Shown piece after piece: positions 48,562-60,634 of a DNA stretch of 64,000 bases (positions are counted from its first letter, which is position 1; every line of letters begins with the position of its first letter). This DNA is from Pteria penguin (Eukaryota; Mollusca; Bivalvia; Pterioida; Pteriidae): assembly GCA_035048485.1 (NCBI GenBank), contig CM068585.1:21006001-21070000 (forward strand), written 5' to 3'. The position numbers and the translations under genes were made by a program. The notes beneath the pieces are model-generated. The model saw only the letters and a list, made by a program, of their open reading frames with translations. It searched no databases and was not told where the DNA came from.

Positions 48562-49255
48562 GCTGTTATCCGTGCTGCTATATACAATCACCATGTACAG
48601 CTGACCTCCTTCGGGAGTTATCCGTGCTGCTATATACAATCACCATGTATAGCTGACCTCCTACCGGAGTAACCGTGCTGCTATATACAATCACCATTTA
48701 CAGTTGACCTCCTCCCGGATTTATCCATGCTGCTATATATAATCACCATGTACAGCTGACCTCCTCCCGCAGTTATCCGTGCTGATATATACAGTCACCA
48801 TGTACAGCTGACCTCCTCCCGCAGTTGTCCGTGCTGCTATATACAATCACCATGAACATCTGACCTCTTACTGGAGTTATCCGTGTTGCTATATACAATC
48901 GCCATTTACAGCTGACCTCCTGGGGTTATACGTGCTGCTATATACAATCACCATGAACATCTGACCTCCTACTGGAGTTATCCGTGCTGCTATATACAAT
49001 CACCATGTACAGCTGACCTCCTCCGGGAGTTATCCGTGCTGCTATATACAATCACCATGTATAGCTGACCTCCTAACGGAGTTATCCGTGCTGCTATATA
49101 CAATCGCCAGGAACAGCTGACCTCCTACTGGAGTTGTCCGTGCTGCTATATACAATCACCATGAACAGCTGACCTCCTACTGGAGTTATACGTGCTGCTA
49201 TATACAATCACCATTTACAGCTGACCTCCTAGGGTTATCCGTGCTGCTATATACA
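48562..49255. repeat. 52-53-bp minisatellite array
   Basis: About 13 copies of a unit with CGTGCTGCTATATACAATCA, CCATGTACAG and CTGACCTCCT plus a variable CCCGGAGTTAT. Variants GAACATCTGACC and GGGGTTATAC mark subsets. Confidence 0.96.
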
Positions 49256-49821
49256 TAAACGTACTTTCAATTAGTCAGCATGAATTCATACGTTACAGAG
49301 AGACAGAGAGAGAGGTCGTTATTAGCTGTTTAGAAGAAGTAATATCGCTACAAATGCGATTCCATTATCACATTCATCTGTAGATTACTACTATTCACGC
49401 CAATATATTTGCATGTTTTAATTATAGTAGACAAACACGATACATACACTAACCTTCATGAGGTCCAAGGATCATAGAGAAGGACTTGAGTGTAAAACCT
49501 TATCATGTTGCTATTATTGTGATGTTTATTTCATTCTTAAACCACAAAAAAATATAATAAGAAGATGTAAGAGTGAGTTGATGAAAATCCGTCATGCTTA
49601 TTCATATCCTTCAGAACCTCTTCCTGAATGTGAATTACACAGATTGTGTAAACAGAACTATGTATATAATTCATAGTACAAATTACTTACCGGACATATT
49701 TACTGAATGACAATATGTATACACTTACCAGTACGTTTTAAGAGCTGCATTATGGGATTTATGAGTGTGATGATCTAAAACATTGAATCGTAATCAGGTG
49801 GTGAGTTTATAGATGCACTTT
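49256..49821. other. AT-rich DNA, no gene seen
   Basis: A 72-codon plus frame at 49458-49676 (Cys- and Lys-containing) has no recognised family and no supporting context. Confidence 0.55.
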
Positions 49822-49905
49822 GGTACCTAGGGTTCACCACTTGGGGCACCTGGCATTCACCACTTGGGGCACCTAGCATTCACCACTTGGGGAACCTAGC
49901 ATTCA
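49822..49905. repeat. 23-bp minisatellite, left part
   Basis: About 3.5 copies of the 23-bp unit CATTCACCACTTGGGG plus CACCTAG. It is interrupted at ATTCA (49901-49905) by the Penelope-like element and resumes at 51481. Confidence 0.95.
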
Positions 49906-51158
49906 ATTCAGCTCCAGGAAATCCTACTTATACTCTCACGAACTTTTCGGTTTCGGAAGTACTCGAGAATCAGAAATCTGTCCTCAATACGTTTGGTATT
50001 GACTCAAATAAATTGAATTTAGAACTTCCATATTTGTACTGCATTCCAAAAATGCACAAAACTCCGTACAAACAACGCTTTATCGCTGGTTCCTCGAAGA
50101 GTTCCACAAAATCTGTATCGATGCTACTCACAAAAATATTATCAGAAATTAAATCTGGCCTTCATAGATATTGCGAAACAGTATATTCCAGAAGTGGAAT
50201 TAATCAAATGTGGATCCTTAAAAATTCAAAAGAGTTGTTAGAACATCTAAAATCAAAAAGTTTTACTAAAATTCACTCCATCAAGTCTTTTGACTTTTCG
50301 ACTCTTTACACAACGATCCCTCATCAGAAATTAAAAGACAGATTAGCGGAAATTATTCAAAATGCATTATCTAGTAAAAACGGAAGCCGCAAATTCAAAT
50401 ATATAGTAATAGGCCACGATAAAACTTACTTTGTTAGGAAAAATTCTGATTCCAAAAATAAATACACTGAAACAGCTGTCATCCAGATGTTGAACTTTCT
50501 TATCGATAACATTTTTGTGGTGTTTGGAGGTAAGGCTTTTCAACAAATTGTCGGCATTCCAACGGGCACTAACTGTGCTCCGCTTCTGGCTGACATATTC
50601 CTTTATTCATACGAAGCTGAGTTCATTCAGTCTTTGCTTTCGCAAGGAAAAAAAAAACAATTGGCTCTTGGCTTCAATTTTACTTACAGATATATAGATG
50701 ACTTCCTTTCAATTAATAATCCTTCATTCGCGGATTACCTTAGCATCATCTATCCAAGTGAACTGGAGGTCAAAGAAACCACAGATACTAGTAATTCTAC
50801 TTCGTATTTAGACATTATGTTGTCTTTCGACATTAATGGTCAATTGAACACCTCACTCTATGACAAACGTGACGATTTCAATTTCGCTATCACAAACTTT
50901 CCTTTCATAAGTAGCAACATTCCATCATCGCCCGCATACGGCGTATGCATATCTCAGTTAATACGTTATTCCAGAGCATGTTCAAATTACAATGACTTTG
51001 TTCTGAGGGCTAGGCGACTTTCAGTTAAGCTTCTCAACCAGGGTTATATATGTGCTAGACTAGCATCGTCACTGAGGAAGTTCTACGGTCGTTACGAGAC
51101 TCTTATTACTCCATATGATATCTCGTTATCCAGACTTTTAAATGATATTCTGGACTGA
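49906..51158 (+). CDS. Penelope-like reverse transcriptase, 5'-truncated
   Basis: Open for over 415 codons to TGA at 51156-51158. The frame nominally starts at a TTG at 49887, but that codon lies in the minisatellite and the true N-terminus is missing. Motifs, numbered from 49887: PKMHK (54-58, characteristic of Penelope-like RTs), SFDFSTLYTTIPH with the first catalytic Asp (about 134-146), GIPTGTNCAPLLAD (223-236), YRYIDD (267-272, catalytic pair), then SYLDI and a C-terminal SLRKFYGRYETL. All three catalytic aspartates are intact, so the copy is young or under constraint. It would synthesise DNA on the element's RNA. The lack of a C-terminal endonuclease fits either permuted Penelope-like elements with an N-terminal GIY-YIG or endonuclease-lacking types. 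Confidence 0.9.
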
Positions 51159-51480
51159 GACCGATTCCGATCACTTTACACAGATTTGACACCTTCTATA
51201 CTAGAAGGTTACCTACTTCGACTTCTCCATATATAGATACATATGGAATTCACACGATTTGACTCTTTCTACGGGGTATATGTGACGGGTGTTGCTAGCA
51301 AGCAGGAGATGCTCACTCTCCCCGGGCACCTGATCTCACTCCATCACAGGGGTTCACATATGCTCTTCAAGTAGACATATTTTGTTATTTTCCATTTGTT
51401 TTTCATTTTCACTGATTTTGTATGTCCTATGGTTTCATGATTTTTGGACTTGTGGTTTGGATTTATCCATCATCTTTACA
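49906..51480 (+). mobile_element. 5'-truncated Penelope-like element in a minisatellite
   Basis: A 1575-bp insertion splits the 23-bp array; ATTCA occurs on both sides (49901-49905 and 51481-51485), consistent with a short target duplication. It contains the 3' part of an RT ORF, then about 320 bp of 3' UTR ending TTTACA. The solo copy at 12290-12473 has the same terminus. The 5' end begins within the ORF, so it is truncated. No GIY-YIG endonuclease follows the RT; it may be absent or N-terminal and lost. Confidence 0.88.
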
Positions 51481-51812
51481 ATTCACCACTTGGGGAACCT
51501 AGCATTCACCACTTAGGGAACCTAGCATTCACCACTTGAGGAGCCTAGCATTCACCACTTGGGGAACCTAGCATTCACCACTTAGGGAACCTAGCATTCA
51601 CCACTTGAGGAGCCTAGCATTCACTACTTGGGCCACCTAGCATTCACCACTTAGGGAACCTAGCATTCACCACTTGAGGAGCCTAGCATTCACCACTTGG
51701 GGCACCTAGCATTCACCACTTGGGGCACCTAGCATTCACCACTTGGGGCACCTAGCATTCACCACTTGGGGCACCTAGCATTCACCACTTGGGGCACCTA
51801 AGTTTCACCACA
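51481..51812. repeat. 23-bp minisatellite, right part
   Basis: About 14 copies of the same 23-bp unit as 49822-49905. A three-unit pattern (GGGGAACC, AGGGAACC, GAGGAGCC) repeats several times, so blocks of 69 bp were duplicated. The last five copies are homogeneous GGGGCACC types. Confidence 0.96.
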
Positions 51813-52240
51813 TAAGGTTCTTCCAAAACATTTATTTACATGTTTATGTATGTAACATGTAACATGGAGTGAGGTTTAAGAGACAGTGTATGGCATTAGC
51901 GAATTGAAAATAAGAAGCAAATACGAAACACTAAAAACATCGTTCTTAAATGCATATTTCTTTCAAATTAATTTATAAACGAAAGGCATGATTTCCGTTT
52001 TAGAAAATCAATATTTTCTCTTCTACAATATTTAAAATAATAATAACTAGAGCTGTGACGGGACAAATTCCGCCCGCGGTAACGAAGCTGAAACATGCAA
52101 TAATTCATCCCATGATACATCATTGATATAAGTGTTAATGAATGTCCCGCATGTACATTTGAAGTACACTCAATGAAAAAGTCCATGCATATGGATAGCA
52201 CCAAGTCTCAAGAATGAAATAAACGCATCATGTCCCCCCA

Positions 52241-52273
<33 letters not shown>

Positions 52274-52462
52274 AAACACCGGAATAATGTCTCTAATGAG
52301 ATGAAACTGGGAGGTATACACCTTTATGTGATAATAAAGCTAAATCTATAATTTCAATAGAATCTATGAGAAGGTAACTGAGAAAAACTGTGGACAAGGT
52401 TGTATCTAGAGAACAAAGTCCCCAAAAAAGGCAAACACACACACACACACATACACTTACAC

Positions 52463-52506
<44 letters not shown>

Positions 52507-52719
52507 ACGAGTAAGCATGATGATCATTATTTAAACCTCCACTTCATTTGAAGATGTGGGTAACATTAAGATTTTATGGTCTAAACATAACTGACAAACA
52601 CACAGGATGATGCCTATATACATGACCTAAACTCGGGAAATAGTCAAAGAATAATAATGTAGACATACAGGTAGATTCGTGATATATAGGGCAATATACA
52701 TTAATGATCTCACTTCGAA
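51813..52719. other. AT-rich DNA with simple tracts
   Basis: A C-run followed by an A-run lies at 52237-52278, and a (CA)n microsatellite at 52434-52501 explains a Val/Cys-rich minus frame. No gene seen. Confidence 0.75.
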
Positions 52720-53430
52720 TTATGGAGAACGGTTATGTTAAATATAATGTGGCTGCAAGTTAGCATGAATAAATTATGGCCCAAATAAGAATTTCTAGCC
52801 ATGCATTCACTGTGACATTAACATTATAGTTATGACCTTAATTCACAGTCATGTCACACCTCTGCTTCACAGACAACAATTCTGTGAAATATATTCTCCC
52901 TCTTAAGTATAAGGAATTAGATATGGCCCAGACATTCTAGCCATGCTCTGTGACATTGACCATATAAATATGACCTTGGTTGAAGGTCATGACACACCCT
53001 TTGGACGACGATTGTGTGAAAAAATATTTCCCTACAAGTTAATAGGAAAACGTTATGACCCAGACAAAGATTCTGGTATGTGTGCACTCTGATCTTGACC
53101 TTGTTGTTATGATATTGGTTCAAGGTCATGACACATCCTTGGGTCATGGACTACAATTGTGTTAAATATAATCTCTCTCCAATGTATAAAGAAGAAGCTA
53201 TGGCCCGAAAAGTAATCTGGATGTTTTGTGCACTGTGACCTTGAAATTATTACCTTGGTTCAAAACACACTTTTAGAGTATGGACAACAATTGTGCGAAA
53301 TATAATCTCCCTCCAACGTAACAGGAAGAATGTACAGCTCGGACAAGAATTCTGGCTATGTCACACCTTGGCTTTAAGTCATGACAAACCCTTGGGTCAT
53401 GAACAGCCCTCCGACGTATATCGAAGAAGC
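52720..53430. repeat. 132-147-bp degenerate tandem array
   Basis: About five copies. The TATGGCCCA-type word starts at 52775, 52922, 53054, 53199 and (degenerate) 53331. Units also share AATATAATCTCCCTCC, GTGCACTGTGACCTTG and TTCAAGGTCATGACACA. Like the array at 41.8 kb it carries AGGTCA/TGACCT half-sites, often as CAAGGTCA. Confidence 0.85.
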
Positions 53431-54524
53431 TATTTGAAAAATCAAAATATCAGTCCTTATACAAACTTTGTGTAAATGTAAAAAAAAACAACACTTCAAT
53501 TCTTTGAAAATATAACTCATAAAATTTTCATCACTACCGCAATCAACTCTGAAAAGGTTATTCGTTTATCAGAAGTATTTACATGTATCCTATGGTTTGA
53601 TATATAAGTCAACAAATATATGTATCAAATTATTGATACCAATGCCCCATAGAGAGCCACGCGCTCAATGCCCACTCTGCCGTATAACTTGAGTCAGACT
53701 GCGCGCGGTAATTTCTCTATTTGTATGATAACTATCTGGTAATTATATAAACAATAGTCCCATCGACAGTCGTAGAAAGTTAAGTTATTTACCGTCATGG
53801 AAAATGCTGGCGTATAACTACATTTATAGTCACATCCTTTTCGGATTCATCTACTAAGCATGTTATAAATCCAACAGAGGGCATGATTAACTGTTGCGTA
53901 ATTCTACTTCCGTTTCTCATTTTCCTCTTTTTATGGGAATGCTGATGTCTTTATCGTGAAATGCAGACTGATACCTAGCGAATCCAATTTACTTGTCGCC
54001 ATTCGTCTAAATAACCATTCTGTAGAGACATATTTGTATCAATTTGTGTCATCGCAATTATTTCTCATAATTTAAAATCTCTCGCTTACTGCTTATTTAT
54101 TCGCAGCATCAAATGACATATTCCGACATGGCATGTTCTCTGAAGGTGACAAAGTGATTATACGTACTTCTCTTTATCACATTATCAAGCTTTTTATCAC
54201 AAAGTTCATTCTTCGTGGAAATACATGTACAAACTGATAAATACCATGGAGTCTGGGAACTGGTAAAATATAGTACCATATTTCGATACTTGAAGATCCA
54301 AATGACCTTGGACTTATCTTGAGCTTTGCTAACGGTGTTGGATTTACAGTACATAGCCTCTCATCTCCATCAAATCTTTGTCAGAAGCCAGGAAGTTTGT
54401 GCATGCAGACCTTCTGGGTTGTTTTATTCATTGTGGGCCTCGTTTCACTCTTTGCATTACCACTCGATCTCATCCTGGTGCGATGTTAAAGAAATTATAA
54501 TGGTTGCTAGCTAAGTCACTTTTC
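53431..54524. other. AT-rich DNA, no gene seen
   Basis: Frames at 54109-54354 and 54326-54514 are short and unsupported. Confidence 0.6.
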
Positions 54525-55193
54525 TACGGAAGCCCATTTAGGACCTATCAAAAAAATATTTTTGAATTTGATATAACGAATTTTTGAATTTGTTAAAACG
54601 GATTAAATTCGTTTTCACAAATCTGAGGAATTCGTTATAACGATTTAAATCTGTTATAACAAATTAAAGGGAATTCGTTATAACGAATTTAATTTGTTAT
54701 AACAAATTTGTTGAATTCGTTTTAACAGATTTTGAAATTCGTTTTAACAAATAAAATTCAATATAAGGAATTCTTAAATTCATATATTCGGTTTTATAAA
54801 ATTTTGAATCTGTTTAATTTGTTCTCACAATTTATGAAATTTGTTATCACAAATTTGATGAAAATGCGTTATAACAAATCTTATAAAACCGAAAATATGA
54901 ATATAAGAATTTGTTGTTTCGAATTTAATTTGTTAAACTGAATTTCAAAATCTTTTATGACGAATTCAACAAATTTGTTATAACAGATTTAATTCGTTAT
55001 AACGAATTCCTCAGATTTGTTATAAGAGAACTAATACGTTATAACGAATTCCTCAAATTTTTTAAAACGAATTTAATCCGTTTTAACAAATTCAAGAATT
55101 CGTTAAAACGAATCTAAACCGTTTTAACAAATTCAAGAATTCTTTATATCAAATTCAAGAATATTTTTGCTAGGTCCTAAATGGGCTTCCGTA
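54525..55193. mobile_element. 669-bp AT-rich fold-back DNA element
   Basis: Ends TACGGAAGCCCATTTAGGAC and its inverted copy (55172-55193). The inner arms continue as inverted homology over hundreds of bases (AATATTTTTGAATTTGATAT against its complement near 55145-55165). The interior is a series of about 20-bp palindromes such as ATTCGTTATAACGAAT. TA lies at both outer edges, compatible with a TA target duplication of the Tc1/mariner or related type. No transposase. Confidence 0.88.
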
Positions 55194-56400
55194 CTTTCCC
55201 ACTTCCTCTTGACAGGCATTATATCGGAGGTATCTAACGTTTTACTAACTAGAAATATAAAAACGCCGTCAGAAGAATGAAAAATGACTGTCTATGCTTG
55301 TTTATTGCTTAATGTATTTTGTTCGTCATTTTTATTTTAAAGGTGCATTCGTGGAGCAAAGTTTATCCTGAGGTTTGTAAGATATTAAAGGAATAATCAA
55401 CTAATTACACGGGGACAAAATTGTATCCACGTTGTTTGACTGTTAACCTGATAGTATCTTTAACTTCAAATCTATGCCAAGATAAAGGACGGAGAATGCA
55501 TCTTATTTTTCGCTCATTACCAACCCGAAAGTAGATATTGCAATTACGAAAATTCGAATAGTAACTATTGATTTACGAACGCATGTAATGATGTACTCAA
55601 AACGATGTACACGTGGAGACTAAACAAAATTACAATTCTGTGTTAGAATACATATTATGCTTCCGTTACCGAAATGGTCGAGTAGTTAGGCCTACGATTG
55701 AGCAATCTTGGCCATTGGGCATCTTTTTACCGTCTGTGATGTGAATGCTTTTTTATTTTTTAGAGTGGGTTAGCTATAAATTACGAAATTCAGCTAGATA
55801 GTGTATGCTCATTTCAGTACTTCAGGATATGGTTCAGTGCTATCAGTCTATTGTCCATTTGCGCAATAATGTTTTGTTAGCAGACTTAAGGGGTCTGATG
55901 TACATGTCTGTCTGACAGTGTGGTCAACAATTAAATCACTAAGACATCCTGATATTCTACTATAGGTCTGATGATATGCGTTACACTAACAGTTTAAAAC
56001 ATTTATTATTTTTAAACCAATATTGGTAATGTCCCCGTCTATCTGTACTATAAGTATTTTGATTTTTATATCTAGATTAAGGTCATGAGCCCTGGTTCAT
56101 ATATAGTATATAAACGACAAGGCATAGATATATTTGTGAATATTTCACAGATTTTTTTTGCAAATTCTTCCTTGTAAGTATAATAATGTGTTCACACACA
56201 ACTAGAACATGCATATCTGTAAGTGTATTTTTATCTACACTGAGTTAAGTAAAATATGTACGATCAGATATATAGCATCTGGATTCGTGAATCAGACTTA
56301 CAGGATCAAATACATAGAATGAGATTGAGTTAAGGTTTATAATTAGGATCTGTCAATCTACAACACTAATATTTGTGTCGATGACTCCTATAAAATTAAC
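55194..56400. other. AT-rich DNA, no gene seen
   Basis: A tRNA-like A-box word (AATGGTCGAGTAGTTAGGCC, from about 55671) has no B box after it, so no SINE is called. The first decayed 35-bp units appear near 56400. Confidence 0.6.
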
Positions 56401-58544
56401 AACGGGGTAGAGTACATTGTGTATTTTGATCCTGATTACGGGGGATGGGGACGGGGAGGGGGAGTTCATTGACTCTATCGATCTTGATTACGGGGTAATA
56501 CATTGTTTCTTTCTATCCTGATTACGGGGGGAGGGGGTTGTTAAATTGTCTCCATCGATCCTGATTAAGGGTGGGAGTGCATTATTTAGGGGAGAGTACA
56601 TTATTTATTTTGATCCTGATTACGGGGGGAGTACATTGTTTCTTTCTATCCTGATTACTGGGGGAGTACATTGTTTCTTTCTATCCTGATTACTGGGGGA
56701 GTACATTGTTTCTTTCTATCCTGATTACTGGGGGAGTACATTGTTTCTTTCTATCCTGATTACGGGGGGAGTACATTGTTTCTTTCTATCCTGATTACTG
56801 GGGGAGTACATTGTTTCTTTCTGTCCTGATTACTGGGGGAGTACATTGTTTCTTTCTTTCCTGATTACTGGGGAGTACATTGTTTCTTTCTATCCTGATT
56901 CCGGGGGGAGTACATAGTTTCTTTCTCTCCTGCTTACTGGGGGAGTACATTGTTTCTTTCTATCCAGATTACTGGGGTAGTACATTGTTTCTTTTTATCC
57001 TGATTACGGGGGGGTACATTGTTTCTTTCTATCCTAATTAGTGGGGGAGTACATTGTTTCTTTCTATCCTGATTACGAGGGTAGTACATTGTTTCGTTCG
57101 ATCCTGATTACGGGGAGAGTACGTTGTTTTTATCGATCCTGATTACTGGGAGAGTACATTGTTTCTTTCTATCCTGATTACGGGGGTAGCACATTCTTTC
57201 TTTCGATCCTGATTACTGGGGGAGTACATTGTTTCTTTCTATCCTGATTACGGGGGGAGTACATTGTTTCTTTCGATCCTGATTACGGGGGAGTACATTG
57301 TTTCTTTCTATCCTGATTACTGGGGGAGTACATTGTTTCTTTCTATCCTGATTACGGGGGGAGGGGGTTGTTAAATTGTCTCCATCGATCCTGATTAAGG
57401 GTGGGAGTGCATTATTTAGAGGAGGGTACATTATTTATTTTGATCCTGATTACGGGGGGAGTACATTGTTTCTTTCTATCCTGATTACTGGGGGAGTACA
57501 TTGTTTCTTTCTATCCTGATTACTGGGGGAGTACATTGTTTCTTTCTATCCTGATTACGGGGGGAGTACATTGTTTCTTTCTATCCTGATTACTGGGGGA
57601 GTACATTGTTTCTTTCTGTCCTGATTACTGGGGGAGTACATTGTTTCTTTCTATCCTGATTACGGGGGGAGTACATTGTTTCTTTCTATCCTGATTACTG
57701 GGGGAGTACATTGTTTCTTTCTATCCAGATTACTGGGGTAGTACATTGTTTCTTTCTATCCTGATTACGGGGGGTACATTGTTTCTTTCTATCCTAATTA
57801 CTGGGGGAGTACATTGTTTCTTTCTATCCTGATTACGAGGGTAGTACATTGTTTCGTTCGATCCTGATTACGGGGAGAGTACGTTGTTTTTATCGATCCT
57901 GATTACTGGGAGAGTACATTGTTTCTTTCTATCCTGATTACGGGGGTAGCACATTCTTTCATTCGATCCTGATTACTGGGGGAGAACATTGTTTCTTTCT
58001 ATCCTGATTACGGGGGATGCACATTGTTTCTTTCGATCCTGATTACGGGGAGAGTACATTGTTTCTTTCTATCCTGATTACGGGGGGAGTACATTGTTTC
58101 TTTCGATCCTGATTGCGAGGGTAGTACATTGTTTCTTTCTATCCTGATTACTGGGAGAGTACATTGTTTCTTTCGATCCTGATTACTGGGAGAGTACATT
58201 GTTTCTTTCGATCCTGATTACGGAGGGAGCACATTGTTTCTTTCGATCCTGCTTACTGGGGGAGTACATTGTTTCTTTCGATCCTGATTACTGGGGGAGT
58301 ACATTGTTTCTTTCTATCCTGATTACGGAGGGAGCACATTGTTTCTTTCGATCCTGATTACGGGGGGAGTACATTGTTTCTTTCTATCCTGATTACTGGG
58401 GGAGTACATTGTTTCTTTCGATCCTGATTACTGGGGGAGTACATTGTTTCTTTCTATCCTGATTACTGGGGGAGTACATTGTTTCTTTCTATCCTGATTA
58501 CTGGGGGAGTACATTGTTTCTTTCTATCCTGATTACGGGGGGAG

Positions 58545-58719
58545 TTGGTTGGTTGGTTGATTGGTGTTTTACGTCGCTTTCAACAATATTTCAGTTATAT
58601 CGCGACATGGAAGCAGGAGGTTACCAATCTCTTAAACATAGTGGCGCAACCCGGGAATCGAACCCGGATCGTCGGCGCCGCAAGCCAAGCGCTTAACCAC
58701 TACACCAAGCCTGTCCCAC
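58545..58719 (-). mobile_element. tRNA-derived SINE in the 35-bp array, copy 1
   Basis: Minus-strand tRNA head with A box TGGTGTAGTGGTTAAGCGC and B box GGTTCGATTCC, then a body and the tail CGTAAAACACCAATCAACCA. The repeat word ACGGGGGAG on both sides looks like a target duplication made from the minisatellite. It differs from copies 2 and 3 by CTGTCCCAC at the head. Confidence 0.92.
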
Positions 58720-60459
58720 GGGGGAGTACATTGTTTCTTTCTATCCTGATTACGGGGGGAGCACATTGTTTCTTTCTATCCTGATTACGGGGGGAGTACA
58801 TTGTTTCTATCGATCATGATTACTGGGGGAGTACATTGTTTCTTTCTATCCTGATTACGGGGGGGAGCACATTGTTTCTTTCGATCCTTATTACGGAAGG
58901 GGGAGGTAGTGCATTGTTTCTTTCGATCCTGATTCGGGAGGGGGGGGGGGTACAGTGTTTTTTTCGAACCTAACTACGGGGAGAGTACATTGTTTATTTC
59001 GAACCTGACTACGGGGAGAGAATATTGTTTCTATAGATCCTGATTACAGGGAGAGTACATTGTTTCATTCTATCCTGATTACGGGGAGAGTACATTGTTT
59101 CGGACAATCCTGATTACAGGGAAAGTACTTCGGATCTCATGATCCTGATTATAGGGGGAAGGAGGTGTGAGTACATTGTTTCTATCGATCCTGATTACTG
59201 GGGGAGTACATGGTTTCTTTCTATCCTGATTACTGGGGGAGTACATGGTTTCTTTCTATCCTGATTACGGGGAGAGTACATTGTTTCTTTCTATCCTGAT
59301 TACTGGGGGAATACATTGTTTCTTTCTATCCTGATTACTGGGGGAGTACATTGTTTCTTTCTGTCCTGATTACTGGGGGAGCACATTGTTTCTTTCTATC
59401 CCGATTACTGGGGGAGTACATTGTTTCTTTCTATCCTGATTACTGGGGGAGTACATTGTTTCTTTCTATCCTGATTACGGGGGGAGTACATTGTTTCTTT
59501 CGATCCTGATTACTGGGGGAGTACATTGTTTCGTTCGATCCTGATTACGGGGAGAGTACGTTGTTTTTATCGATCCTGATTACTGGGAGAGTACATTGTT
59601 TCTTTCTATCCTGATTACGGGGGTAGCACATTCTTTCTTTCGATCCTGATTACTGGGGGAGTACATTGTTTCTTTCTATAATGATTACGGGGGGAGTACA
59701 TTGTTTCTTTCGATCCTGATTACGGGGGAGTACATTGTTTCTTTCTATCCTGATTACTGGGGGAGTACATTGTTTCTTTCTATCCTGATTACTGGGGGAG
59801 GAGGTTGTTAAATTGTCTCCATCGATCCTGATTAAGGGTGGGAGTGCATTATTTAGGGGAGAGTACATTATTTATTTTGATCCTGATTACGGGGGGAGTA
59901 CATTGTTTCTTTCTATCCTGATTACTGGGGGAGTACATTGTTTCTTTCTATCCTGATTACTGGGGGAGTACATTGTTTCTTTCTATCCTGATTACGGGGG
60001 GAGTACATTGTTTCTTTCTATCCTGATTACTGGGGGAGTACATTGTTTCTTTCTGTCCTGATTACTGGGGGAGTACATTGTTTCTTTCTATCCTGATTAC
60101 GGGGGGAGTACATTGTTTCTTTCTATCCTGATAACTGGGGGAGTACATTGTTTCTTTCTATCCAGATTACTGGGGTAGTACATTGTTTCTTTCTATCCTG
60201 ATTACGGGGGGGGGTACATTGTTTCTTTCTATCCTAATTACTGGGGGAGTACATTGTTTCTTTCTATCCTGATTACTGGGGGAGTACATTGTTTCTTTCT
60301 ATCCTGATTACGGGGGGATTACATTGTTTCTTTCGATCCTGATTAATGGGGGATTACATTGTTTCTTTCTATCCTGATTACTGGGGGAGTACATTGTTTC
60401 TTTCTGTCCTGATTGCTGGGGGAGTACATTGTTTCTTTCTATCCTGATTACGGGGGGAG

Positions 60460-60634
60460 TTGGTTGGTTGGTTGATTGGTGTTTTACGTCGCTTTCAACA
60501 ATATTTCAGTTATATCGCGACATGGAAGCAGGAGGTTACCAATCTCTTAAACATAGTGGCGCAACCCGGGAATCGAACCCGGATCGTCGGCGCCGCAAGC
60601 CAAGCGCTTAACCACTACACCAAGCCTGCCCCAC
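60460..60634 (-). mobile_element. tRNA-derived SINE in the 35-bp array, copy 2
   Basis: Same length and insertion context as copy 1, 1915 bp downstream of it. It reads CTGCCCCAC at the head and is followed by the variant GAGTACCTTG, both shared with copy 3. Confidence 0.93.

Noticed and set aside
48562..49255. Coding repeat protein
   Set aside because: The unit of 52-53 bp is not divisible by three and no frame stays open.
49887..49905. Start codon of the Penelope-like ORF
   Set aside because: The TTG and the next codons are minisatellite sequence outside the inserted element.
55671..55735. Another SINE with an A-box-like word
   Set aside because: No B box at the expected distance and no tail.
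58640..58719. A functional tRNA gene
   Set aside because: A and B boxes are present, but the sequence continues into the SINE body and tail and I could not fold a clean acceptor stem by eye.
58514..58784. Two overlapping ORFs repeated three times in the 35-bp array
   Set aside because: They are SINE plus minisatellite sequence; three copies exist only because the array was duplicated.
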